Below, piece after piece: positions 30,648-37,086 of a stretch of 37,086 bases of DNA (position 1 is the stretch's first letter; the number at the start of each line of letters is the position of its first letter). This stretch comes from Streptomyces sp. SID486 (lineage in GTDB: Bacteria > Actinomycetota > Actinomycetes > Streptomycetales > Streptomycetaceae). A program made the position numbers and the translations under genes. The notes under the pieces are model-generated. The model was not told where the DNA came from. It saw nothing but the letters and a program-made list of their open reading frames with translations, and made no database searches. The stretch covers positions 1-37,086 of the forward strand of contig NZ_WWJT01000300.1 in the NCBI RefSeq assembly GCF_009865385.1, read 5' to 3'.

Positions 30648-31484
30648 GTGTTCGCTCTTCTGCTGGCCCTGGGCAGCTCCCTCGCCTACGGCTGTGCCGA
30701 CTTCCTCGGGGGTCTCGGCGCCCGCCGGGCCCACGTCCTGCGTACCGTGCTGGTCGCCGCCCCGGCCAGTCTCGTCGTCGAGCTGCTGCTGTGGCCCGTC
30801 CTCGGTGCGTCGTTCAGCCCGGCCGCCGTGGGCTGGGGAGCCGCCTCCGGTGTCGCTTCGGCCGCCGCGTTCGCGCTGCTCTACAAGACCCTCGCCATCG
30901 GCCCGATGAACGTGCTCTCACCGGTGACCGCGCTGGTGTCGGCCGCGCTGCCGGTGGCCGTGGGCCTGCTGCAGGGCGAGCGTCCCGGGCCGGCCGGCCT
31001 GCTCGGTCTGCCGCTCGCGCTGGTGGCGGTGCTGCTGGTCAGCGCCGGGCACGGTGCGGACTCGGCGCGTCCGTCGCGTACGGCACTGCTGCTGGCCTTC
31101 GGCGCCGGAGCCGCCATCGCCCTCCAGCTGGTCTTCCTGCACCAGGCACCGTCCGACAGCGGTGTGGCCCCGCTGATCATCGGACGCGCGGTCTCCTCGG
31201 CCGTCACCCTGGTCGCGGCCGCGGTGATGTACCGCGCACTCGGCCCGGAGAGGCCCGCGTACGCGGTCTCGGCCACCGCCGGGGCGCTGGACTCGGTGGC
31301 GAACCTCCTGTTCCTGCTCGCCGCCCGCAGCGGTGACCTCACCGTCGTCGCCGTGATCACCGCCCTCTACCCGGCCGGCACGGTCCTGCTCGCCCGCGCT
31401 GTCCTCGGCGAACGCGTCCACCGCGGGCAGCTCGTCGGCCTGGGGGCCGCCGCGGTCGCCGTCGGCCTCCTCGCCCTCACCTGA
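30648..31484 (+). CDS. EamA/DMT-family transporter
   Basis: A 278-residue inner-membrane protein with ten hydrophobic helices arranged as two EamA repeats (helices 1-5: ALLLALGSSLAYGCADFLGG to LPLALVAVLLVSAG; helices 6-10: ALLLAFGAGAAIALQLVFLH to LVGLGAAAVAVGLLALT). The family exports metabolites such as amino acids. The conserved ITALYPAGTVLLARAVLGER block is in helix 9. The GTG start has AAGGAC 7 bases upstream. A 19-base duplication begins at the stop codon. The B3/B4 gene follows after 69 bases, probably in one operon. Confidence 0.9.
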   Translation: MFALLLALGSSLAYGCADFLGGLGARRAHVLRTVLVAAPASLVVELLLWPVLGASFSPAAVGWGAASGVASAAAFALLYKTLAIGPMNVLSPVTALVSAALPVAVGLLQGERPGPAGLLGLPLALVAVLLVSAGHGADSARPSRTALLLAFGAGAAIALQLVFLHQAPSDSGVAPLIIGRAVSSAVTLVAAAVMYRALGPERPAYAVSATAGALDSVANLLFLLAARSGDLTVVAVITALYPAGTVLLARAVLGERVHRGQLVGLGAAAVAVGLLALT

Positions 31485-31519
31485 ACGGCCCCGCAGCGAC
31501 TGAACGGCCCCGCAGCGAC
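31482..31519. repeat. Perfect 19-base direct duplication starting at the EamA stop codon
   Basis: 31482-31500 and 31501-31519 are identical; each starts with the bases TGA of the stop codon. Confidence 0.95.
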
Positions 31520-31553
31520 GAACACCCCGCATCGCACGAACAGGACCTCACCC

Positions 31554-32261
31554 ATGACCTCCTTCCGCATCGGCCCCGCCGTAGCCGACGCCTTCCCGGA
31601 CACCCGCATCGCCCTGGTCACCGCCACCGGCCTGCGCGGCCGCGAACCGTGGCCCGGCACCGTCGCGGCCATGGCGGAGCTGGAGCAGCGGCTGGCCGAC
31701 GGCAGTTGGCGGCCCGCCGACGAGACCGACCGGCGCATCGAGGCGTGGCACACCGCCTACCGTTCCTTCGGTACCAACCCCCGCCGTGTCCGCCCCAGCG
31801 TCGACGCCCTCGGCCGCCGCCTGGCCAAGAGGGGCACGCTGCCGCGCATCAACCCGGCCGTCGATTCGTACAACACGGTCTCCGTCCGCCATGCGCTGCC
31901 CGCCGGTGCCTTCGACCTCGACCGGGTCAGCGGCGACGTAGAGATCCGCCACGCGGACGGCAGTGAGACCTTCACTCCGCTCGGCGAACCCGGCACCGTC
32001 GAGCACCCCGGCCCCGGCGAGGTCGTCTACGCCGACGCCGTGGGGGTCCTGACCCGGCACTGGAACCACCGCGACGCCCATCGCACCCGCGTCACCGAGG
32101 ACTCCGCCCAGGTCGTCTTCGCCCTCGAAACCCTCCACGCCACGGATGACGGCCGCCTGCTCGAGACGGCCGCAGAGGAACTCCGGGGCCTTCTCCTGCC
32201 GCACTCCGGGCGGACCCAGGTGTCCTACCTGAGCGCGGCTCAGCCGCACGTCACCGTCTGA
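31554..32261 (+). CDS. B3/B4 domain-containing protein
   Basis: A 235-residue protein of the stand-alone B3/B4 (tRNA-synthetase-associated) family, known from the phenylalanyl-tRNA synthetase beta subunit. Recognisable parts are the N-terminal PDTRIALVTATGLRG, the middle AYRSFGTNPRRVRPSVDALG and RGTLPRINPAVDSYNTVSVR, and the C-terminal WNHRDAHRTRVTEDS. Stand-alone copies are proposed to edit or bind aminoacyl-tRNA or modified amino acids; this is not proven. It follows the EamA exporter by 69 bases; an operon of exporter and B3/B4 protein under an XRE-cupin regulator is likely. Confidence 0.9.
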   Translation: MTSFRIGPAVADAFPDTRIALVTATGLRGREPWPGTVAAMAELEQRLADGSWRPADETDRRIEAWHTAYRSFGTNPRRVRPSVDALGRRLAKRGTLPRINPAVDSYNTVSVRHALPAGAFDLDRVSGDVEIRHADGSETFTPLGEPGTVEHPGPGEVVYADAVGVLTRHWNHRDAHRTRVTEDSAQVVFALETLHATDDGRLLETAAEELRGLLLPHSGRTQVSYLSAAQPHVTV

Positions 32262-32391
32262 GCGGCCCCGGGCCCGGCGCGGCGGCCCCGGCGTAAGCCC
32301 GCTTCCGCGCCCGCGCCCGCGTCGAGCCCCGGGGTGCCACGGCCGTACTCGGGGACCGACCGCGGCACCCCCTCCACGGGGAACTCACCTG

Positions 32392-32601
32392 TCACGGCCG
32401 CCACACGCCCGGCCCGCCGCCCCGCCATTCGACCCAGTCCGCTCCCGCCACCTCCTCCGGTTCCACCTCCCCCAGGCCCGCCCCGCGCAAGAACTCGGCG
32501 ACGTCGAGCAGCGTGTAGGCCATGCCCAGGAAGCGGTCGCCCAGACGCACACGACGGCCGCCGTCCTCGGCGGGCTCATACACCACGGCACGCGCTGTCA
32601 C
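32392..32601 (-). CDS. Hypothetical protein, 69 aa
   Basis: A short soluble protein from GTG 32601: TARAVVYEPAEDGGRRVRLG, DRFLGMAYTLLDVAEFLRGA, then EPEEVAGADWVEWRGGGPGV. The coding bias is good and the C-terminal half looks folded. An upstream in-frame extension runs through a 27-base repeat array and lacks this bias, so I chose the GTG start, although the Shine-Dalgarno (CTGGTG) is weak. I do not recognise a family. It lies 140 bases downstream of a TPR-like gene on the same strand. Confidence 0.6.
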   Translation of the reverse strand: MTARAVVYEPAEDGGRRVRLGDRFLGMAYTLLDVAEFLRGAGLGEVEPEEVAGADWVEWRGGGPGVWRP

Positions 32602-32654
32602 GGCACCAGCGTCGCCGAGCCGTGCCGCGAGCGCGCGCCGGGCCCTCCCGCAGC

Positions 32655-32735
32655 GGTGCTCGCGAGGTGCGCGGCCGAGGCGGTGCTCGTGAGGTACGCG
32701 GCCGCCGCCGTGCTCGCGAGGTGCGCCGCCGCGGC
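32655..32735. repeat. 27-base tandem repeat between two minus-strand genes, three copies
   Basis: Units at 32655-32681, 32682-32708 and 32709-32735, with GTGCTCGCGAGGTGCGC as core. The array lies between the stop of the 318-residue gene (32742) and the start of the 69-residue gene (32601). Confidence 0.9.
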
Positions 32736-32741
32736 GGCGGC

Positions 32742-33698
32742 TCACATGCCGACGGTGGCCCTGCGCTGCGCCTGTTCGAACTCGGTCAGGGGGTCGCCGC
32801 CGATCTGCCAGGGCCAGGCGGTGACGACCCCGCCGATCGACTCGAACAGCGCGCGGGCCTCGACGCGGCGGTCGCCTGCCATCAGCGCGTAGGCGAGGAG
32901 GTTCAGGTCAGCGAGCGCCCCGGCGTGGCGGAGGAACCCCGGCTGCGCCCAGGTGTGCGCCACGCGGTCGAGTGCCTGCGCGGCCATCCCCTGGGACCAG
33001 TGGGTCCGTGCCACCAGCGCCTCGTAGCCGCCGCGGCCGAGGATGGCCCGGTACTGGAAGACCTGGGCGGTGAGTTCCGTCGCCACGCACGGGGCGTTGG
33101 CGGGCACCCGGGCCACCAGCGCGTCGACGAAGTCCAGGACCTGCAGCCGGGAGCCCCCTTCCTCGGGAGTGAGATAGGCCAGCATGTTCATGTACGCCTC
33201 GCGGTTCCAGCGGTCCCGGGCGAGCACCTCGTTCCACACGCCGAACACCTGGGGCTGCCTCCAGCGTTCCCGGCGCGCCACCTTGAGCAGGGCAACCCAG
33301 GGGGTGGGGTCGTCCGGCGCGAGTTCGGCGGCGCGTAGGCAGATCTGGGTGGCGTCGGACGTGTCGCCCCCCTGGTCGTGTGCGCCGGCCTGAGCGACCT
33401 GGGTCCACGCGTGAAGGACGAGGGCGGTGGCGTTGCGGGGCTGGCGTGCGGCCCACGACTTGGGCAGATGGGACGCGGAGAGGAAGTCGGCCAGGACGCC
33501 GATGCGGTGGGTCCGGCGGTCCCAGTCGCCCGGGTCCTGGTCCAGGAGCCGGGTCATCTGCGCCGTGCACAGGTCGGTGGTGGCGATGGTGCCTGTCCTG
33601 GTCGTCGCCAGCAGGGACTTCAGCAGCCTGCCCAGTTCCTGGTCGTCGAGTTCCGGCGCGAGACGGGCTCGTTTGCGGCGGCTTGAAAGGAATCCCAT
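32742..33698 (-). CDS. Hypothetical protein with TPR-like helices, 318 aa
   Basis: A soluble, helix-rich protein, likely a tetratricopeptide-like solenoid: repeated blocks such as NATALVLHAWTQVAQAGAHD, CLRAAELAPDDPTPWVALLK and VWNEVLARDRWNREAYMNML have TPR spacing. It begins MGFLSSRRKRARLAPELDD. No enzyme motif is visible. Homologues of this length are common in Streptomyces with no known function. The gene runs on the minus strand, upstream of the 69-residue gene. Confidence 0.7.
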   Translation of the reverse strand: MGFLSSRRKRARLAPELDDQELGRLLKSLLATTRTGTIATTDLCTAQMTRLLDQDPGDWDRRTHRIGVLADFLSASHLPKSWAARQPRNATALVLHAWTQVAQAGAHDQGGDTSDATQICLRAAELAPDDPTPWVALLKVARRERWRQPQVFGVWNEVLARDRWNREAYMNMLAYLTPEEGGSRLQVLDFVDALVARVPANAPCVATELTAQVFQYRAILGRGGYEALVARTHWSQGMAAQALDRVAHTWAQPGFLRHAGALADLNLLAYALMAGDRRVEARALFESIGGVVTAWPWQIGGDPLTEFEQAQRRATVGM

Positions 33699-33788
33699 GG
33701 CCGGAGGCTAGAACGGATCACGCTTCCGACAAGGGCCCGGGCGAGATCGTTATCGATCGCACGCCTGCCGGTCCTCCGGGCCGCGGGC

Positions 33789-33826
33789 GCGGGCGGCGGA
33801 CGCGGGCGGCGGACGCGGGCGGCGGC
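33789..33826. repeat. 13-base tandem repeat, three copies
   Basis: Three copies of GCGGGCGGCGGAC (the last incomplete), in the 137-base gap between the TPR-like gene and the amidotransferase gene. Confidence 0.9.
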
Positions 33827-33835
33827 CGGCGGGGG

Positions 33836-34705
33836 CTACGCGGCTTTCTGGGAGGCCGCGGCCTCGGGGCGGAGGTCGTCGAGGGTGAGCCGGTGCGACG
33901 GGGGGCCGGGCAGGATGACCCGGCGGTCGGTGCGCAGACCAGGACCGACGTGGAGGAGTTCGCCGGGCTCCATCAGGCGCCAGTGGGGGTTGTCGTCCAT
34001 CCGTTCGCTGGCGACGACGACGGCGGGCTGCTCGGCCAGGTGGTCGGAGTGGACACGCATGCGGCCGTGGCTGCCGCTGTGGTCCAGATGGCGGTTCCCG
34101 TGCTCGCCGCCCGCCTGCCGCTCCAGGACGTACAGGTCATGGGTCTCCGGGTAACGCAGCGCCCACAGCTGGTCGGGGGTGATCAGGATCAGGTTCAGGG
34201 CGAAGACGGGCAGGTTGCGTGCGATCCAGTGGGCGGCACTCTGGATCCCGGCGGTGACGTCACCGCCGTGCCCGCGTGTCTCCCTGGTGATCAGGGCGAA
34301 GAACCGTTCGGAGTCGGTGTCGCCCCCGACCAGTGACCGGTCGTCACCCAGGTGGTCGTCGAGCCGGTCGAGCCCTTCGATGACACCGTTGTGCGCGAAC
34401 AGCCGCCCGTCCTGCTGGAACGGATGCGTGTTGCGGGCGTCCAGGCCGCCCGTCGAGGCGAACCGCACGTGCGCGAGGAAGGTGGCGGAGCGCACCTGCC
34501 GGGCGTCCTCGGCGAAGGCGCGGTCCTCGTAGGCCGCGATGGGGGCCCTGTCGACGCGTGGGGTGCCGTCGGCGGTGAAGTATCCCAGGCCGGTGCCGTC
34601 GGGGTCGGAACGGCTCTGCCGGCTGAGGCTGTCGGGTGCGTCGAGGAGCCAGAAGGTCGCGTGGGTACGGTTCGGGGCGCTGCTGAGGCCGAACAGGCGG
34701 CACAC
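33836..34705 (-). CDS. Class II glutamine amidotransferase
   Basis: A 289-residue N-terminal-nucleophile hydrolase. Start MCRLFGLSS puts the catalytic Cys at position 2, exposed after Met removal. Further signatures are FLAHVRFASTGGLDARNTHP, FAHNGVIEGLDRLDDHLG, GGDTDSERFFALI and NLILITPDQLWALRYPE. This resembles YafJ/EgtC-like amidotransferases (EgtC removes glutamate from hercynyl-gamma-glutamyl-cysteine sulfoxide). The gene lies 18 kb from the YbdK-type ligase, so a direct link is unclear. GTG start with GAGGAGG 8 bases upstream. The 298-base gap 34706-35003 holds only the OleA-like gene's promoter region. Confidence 0.9.
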   Translation of the reverse strand: MCRLFGLSSAPNRTHATFWLLDAPDSLSRQSRSDPDGTGLGYFTADGTPRVDRAPIAAYEDRAFAEDARQVRSATFLAHVRFASTGGLDARNTHPFQQDGRLFAHNGVIEGLDRLDDHLGDDRSLVGGDTDSERFFALITRETRGHGGDVTAGIQSAAHWIARNLPVFALNLILITPDQLWALRYPETHDLYVLERQAGGEHGNRHLDHSGSHGRMRVHSDHLAEQPAVVVASERMDDNPHWRLMEPGELLHVGPGLRTDRRVILPGPPSHRLTLDDLRPEAAASQKAA

Positions 34706-34990
34706 GGGTTTCCTCCTCGCTCACCGGGCAGGCCGATTGTCGCAGCGCGCGGGAGACACTGCCCGCTTCGGCGGCCGTTGCGTCCTTTCGTGTCTCCGCG
34801 CGCCGCGCCGGGAACCGGGGAGCGTGGCCGTCGGGGAAGGGGGCCGTCGTGGACCCGTAGGCGCGTACCCGATGACCCCGATGACACCGATGGATGGGTG
34901 CCGGCCGCGCCCGCGCTGCGTACACGTACCCGGCCCTGCACTCACGTCCCCTGAGTACGCGTGCTCAGGCAGCCGGGCCGGAACGGCTCG

Positions 34991-34996
34991 TAGCGT
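34991..34996 (+). promoter_or_regulatory. TAGCGT -10 box of the OleA-like gene
   Basis: TAGCGT lies 7 bases before the ATG at 35004; no Shine-Dalgarno is present. A leaderless transcript is inferred. The -35 region has no clear match. Confidence 0.5.
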
Positions 34997-35003
34997 CTCG
35001 CCC

Positions 35004-36032
35004 ATGCACACAGACCACGCTGCACGGGGCCGGACGGTCCGCGTCGGCATCACCGCGGTGGCGTCCTGCCTGCCCGAGTCCGCGGTGACGTCCCGGCGTC
35101 TGCAGGAGCACATCACCGCGGCCTCCGGGCTGTCCCTGCCGGCGCGCACCCTGGAACGGGTCACCGGCATCGTCTCGCGCCGTGCCGTGGGCGAGGGCGA
35201 GTACGCCTCGACGCTCGCCGTACGGGCGGCCCGTACGGCGCTGACCCGGGCCGCGCTCACGCCGTACGACGTCGACCTGCTGGTGTTCGCCTCCGCCACC
35301 CGGGACATGGTCGAACCGGCGACCGCCCATGTCGTCCAGGCCGAACTGGGGTCGCGGGCGCACGCCCTGGACGTGACCAACGCGTGCAACAGCTTCGTCA
35401 ACGGCATCGACCTGGCGCGCTCCATGATCGTGGCGGGCCGGGCCCGGAAGGCTCTCGTGGTGACCGGGGAGACCCCGAGCCGGGCCGTCCGGTACGCGCC
35501 GTCCGGCGCCCAGCAGCTCAGGGACGGCTTCGCGGGCTACACCTTCGGCGACGCGGGGGCGGCGGTCGTGCTGGAGGGGGTGGAGCGGGGCGGCATCCTC
35601 GACGTGGACACCGAGACGCACTCCGAACACTGGGCGGTCGGCGGGATATTCGGCGGCGGCTCCCGGCACCCTCGGGGGGACGAGCACACCTACTTCCGGG
35701 GCGACGGGACCGAGCTGCGTGAGGTGTTCGAGAAGGTCGGGACCTCGGTCCTGGACCGGATGCGGGAGCGCACCGGCCTGGACTGGACCGACTTCCGCCA
35801 CATCCTGGTGCACCAGGTCACCGTGCCGTACCTGGAGCGGTTCGTGGAACTCACCGGCATACCCCGGGAGCGGCTCGTCGTCACGGTCCCGGAGCTGGGC
35901 AACCTGGCCAGCGCCACGCTGGGCGTGCAGCTCGACCGGGTGCACGGAGGGCTGCGTTCCGGGGACCGGGTCCTCTTCGTGGGCCTCGGCGGCGGTGTGA
36001 GCATCATGACGATGGTCTGGGAGAAGGCATGA
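35004..36032 (+). CDS. OleA-like thiolase / 3-oxoacyl-ACP synthase III family protein
   Basis: A 342-residue condensing enzyme with thiolase fold. Active-site Cys128 is in LDVTNACNSFVNGIDLARSM; a His follows in HILVHQVTVPYLERF and Asn in VPELGNLASATLGVQLD. Residue Glu104 in TRDMVEPATAHVV aligns with the special glutamate of OleA, which does head-to-head Claisen condensation of two acyl-CoAs; the C-terminal GDRVLFVGLGGGVSIMTMVW is also OleA-like. FabH has no such Glu. It overlaps the next gene by four bases. Probable substrate: fatty acyl-CoA or ACP. I assign OleA-like rather than FabH from sequence patterns recalled, not from a search. Confidence 0.8.
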   Translation: MHTDHAARGRTVRVGITAVASCLPESAVTSRRLQEHITAASGLSLPARTLERVTGIVSRRAVGEGEYASTLAVRAARTALTRAALTPYDVDLLVFASATRDMVEPATAHVVQAELGSRAHALDVTNACNSFVNGIDLARSMIVAGRARKALVVTGETPSRAVRYAPSGAQQLRDGFAGYTFGDAGAAVVLEGVERGGILDVDTETHSEHWAVGGIFGGGSRHPRGDEHTYFRGDGTELREVFEKVGTSVLDRMRERTGLDWTDFRHILVHQVTVPYLERFVELTGIPRERLVVTVPELGNLASATLGVQLDRVHGGLRSGDRVLFVGLGGGVSIMTMVWEKA

Positions 36033-36769
36033 GTGCCCTGTGGGTGGTGGTGCCCGCCCATCAGGAGGCCGCGCGGATCGGCGCGACGCTGGAGGCGCTC
36101 GCGGCCCAGCACGACCGGGACTTCGCCCTCGTCGTCGTGGACAACGCCTCCACCGACGCCACCGCCGCCCTCGCGCACGAGTTCGCCCGCTGGGCGCCCT
36201 TCCCGGTGCACGTGCTGCGTGAGGAGGAGAAGGGTGTGGGCTGCGCGGTGGACACGGGCTTCCGGTACGCCATCGCGCGCGGTGCGGGGCTGCTCGCCCG
36301 AACCGACGCCGACTGTCTGCCCCTGCCCGGCTGGACGGCCGCCGCCCGGGCCGCCCTGGAGCGGGGTGCGGGCCTCGTGTGCGGACGCGTCGAGGCACGC
36401 CGGGACGAACACGGGCCGCTGGGCCGGGCGGTGTTCCGGGGACTGGTGCGTCTCGCGGCCCTGTTCGGCCGGATACGCCCGGCCCACCGGCGCCGGCACG
36501 GCTTCCTCGCCCCGTACCGGATGCACGCGGGCAACAACATGGCGATCACCGCGGCGCTGTACGAGACGGTGGGCGGGATGCCGCGCCGCCCCTCCCCCAC
36601 CGACCGGCTCTTCCTCAACCGTGTGCGCCGGCACACCACCGCCGTCGTCCACGCCCGCGACATGATCGTGGAGAACTCCACCCGGCGGCTGCGTGCCTAC
36701 GGCATCGTCGGCACCGCCCGCTGGTACCTCGACAAGGGTGCGGGCCGTCACGGGGAGGACCCGCGCTGA
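36029..36769 (+). CDS. Family 2 glycosyltransferase
   Basis: A 246-residue GT2 enzyme. The nucleotide-sugar binding start ALWVVVPAHQEAARIGATLE and VVVDNASTDATAALAHEF are typical. The metal-binding TDADC motif follows (LLARTDADCLPLPGWTAAAR), then CGRVEARRDEHGPLG and a variable C-terminal part with MHAGNNMAITAALYETVGGM. No membrane helix is visible. The start overlaps the OleA-like stop (ATGA) and the stop overlaps the following ligase start, so all three are translationally coupled. The acceptor is unknown but could be the product of the adjacent acyl-condensing enzyme. Confidence 0.88.
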   Translation: MSALWVVVPAHQEAARIGATLEALAAQHDRDFALVVVDNASTDATAALAHEFARWAPFPVHVLREEEKGVGCAVDTGFRYAIARGAGLLARTDADCLPLPGWTAAARAALERGAGLVCGRVEARRDEHGPLGRAVFRGLVRLAALFGRIRPAHRRRHGFLAPYRMHAGNNMAITAALYETVGGMPRRPSPTDRLFLNRVRRHTTAVVHARDMIVENSTRRLRAYGIVGTARWYLDKGAGRHGEDPR

Positions 36770-37086
36770 TGCTCGACGCACTCACCCACACCCTGCGCAC
36801 CCGTCCCGGCCGGCCCGCCGTGCTCGGCACCACCCGGACCGGGGCCGTGCGCGTCAAGGCCACCTGCGGGGACCTGGCCGACCTCACCGACCGCTACGCG
36901 GCGGCCCTGCACGCGCGGGGCGTCGGCCGTGACAGCACCGTCGGTGTCGCCGTACGGCCCGGACCGCGGGCACTGGCCGTCCTGCTCGCGGTGCACCGGC
37001 TCGGCGCCCGGGCCGCGGTCCTCGACCCGGGGGCCGGACCGGACGTGCTGCGCGCCCGGCTGGCCCTCGCCCGGCCCGGCCTCGTA
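36769..37086 (+). CDS. AMP-dependent synthetase/ligase, N-terminal part (OleC-like)
   Basis: The first 106 residues of an ANL-superfamily enzyme; the gene runs off the window. It shows the entry helix ALTHTLRTRPGRPAVLG, the domain-1 strand ADLTDRYAAALHARGVGRDS and LAVHRLGARAAVLDPGAGPD, which resembles the VLIDPGMG element of OleC. OleC converts the beta-hydroxy acid made by OleA and OleD into a beta-lactone. The P-loop and adenylation motifs lie outside, so the call is partial. The ATG overlaps the TGA of the glycosyltransferase by one base (TGATG). Confidence 0.7.
   Translation, partial: MLDALTHTLRTRPGRPAVLGTTRTGAVRVKATCGDLADLTDRYAAALHARGVGRDSTVGVAVRPGPRALAVLLAVHRLGARAAVLDPGAGPDVLRARLALARPGLV

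Noticed and set aside
32392..32745. A 117-codon version of the 69-residue minus-strand gene
   Set aside because: The first 48 codons run through a 27-base repeat array and lack coding bias, so the shorter GTG start was used.
36029..37086. Possible end of a polyketide or NRPS cluster
   Set aside because: No ketosynthase modules, condensation domains or carrier proteins are present; the three edge genes fit an Ole-like lipid pathway instead.

Overview
The window is high-GC actinobacterial chromosome, almost certainly Streptomyces. The support for this is strong G/C bias at third codon positions, many GTG starts, leaderless genes, twin-arginine and Sec-exported small proteins, a mycothiol-type DinB/SCP2 enzyme and many TetR/MarR regulators. 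No tRNA, rRNA, CRISPR array, transposase or integrase was seen. The name is inferred from gene content, not from a marker gene.

Left part (1-9.4 kb): the 3' end of a catalase-family gene, a small hypothetical gene, a secreted type-B carboxylesterase, a GPP34 protein, a NarL-type two-component pair, a methyltransferase, and then a short threonyl-tRNA synthetase. Upstream of the synthetase lies what looks like a complete ribosome-mediated attenuator: a leaderless 16-residue leader peptide with three consecutive Thr codons, then a 14-bp perfect hairpin. A DinB/SCP2 protein follows.

Middle part (9.4-24.4 kb): a decayed gene fragment, a 90-residue protein built from two copies of one membrane-active motif, a sirtuin, an MFS exporter, a phage-repressor-like DNA-binding gene with an A/T-rich palindrome over its promoter, a secreted Cys protein, a YbdK-type glutamate-cysteine ligase next to a Tat-exported poly-gamma-glutamate hydrolase, two GNAT acetyltransferases, a TetR/saccharopine-dehydrogenase-like divergent pair, and a MarR/SDR divergent pair. 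Two further remnants (a frameshifted gene and a TetR C-terminus) mark gene loss.

Right part (24.4-37.1 kb): an aldo/keto reductase and TetR pair and a metallo-beta-lactamase and TetR pair, each with two palindromic operators between the genes. Then come small stress and secreted proteins (hydrophobic protein, CsbD, four-Cys protein, CAP protein), an XRE-cupin regulator divergent from an EamA exporter and a B3/B4 protein, two hypothetical genes, and a class II glutamine amidotransferase. At the edge is a translationally coupled set: an OleA-like thiolase, a GT2 glycosyltransferase and the start of an OleC-like AMP-dependent ligase. This resembles head-to-head fatty-acyl condensation (olefin or beta-lactone type) chemistry with an unusual glycosyltransferase.

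Two wider patterns stand out. At least ten short tandem repeats lie at or near gene ends, some including stop codons. At least six genes have a TANNNT -10 box only 6-8 nt before the start codon, so their mRNAs are probably leaderless.
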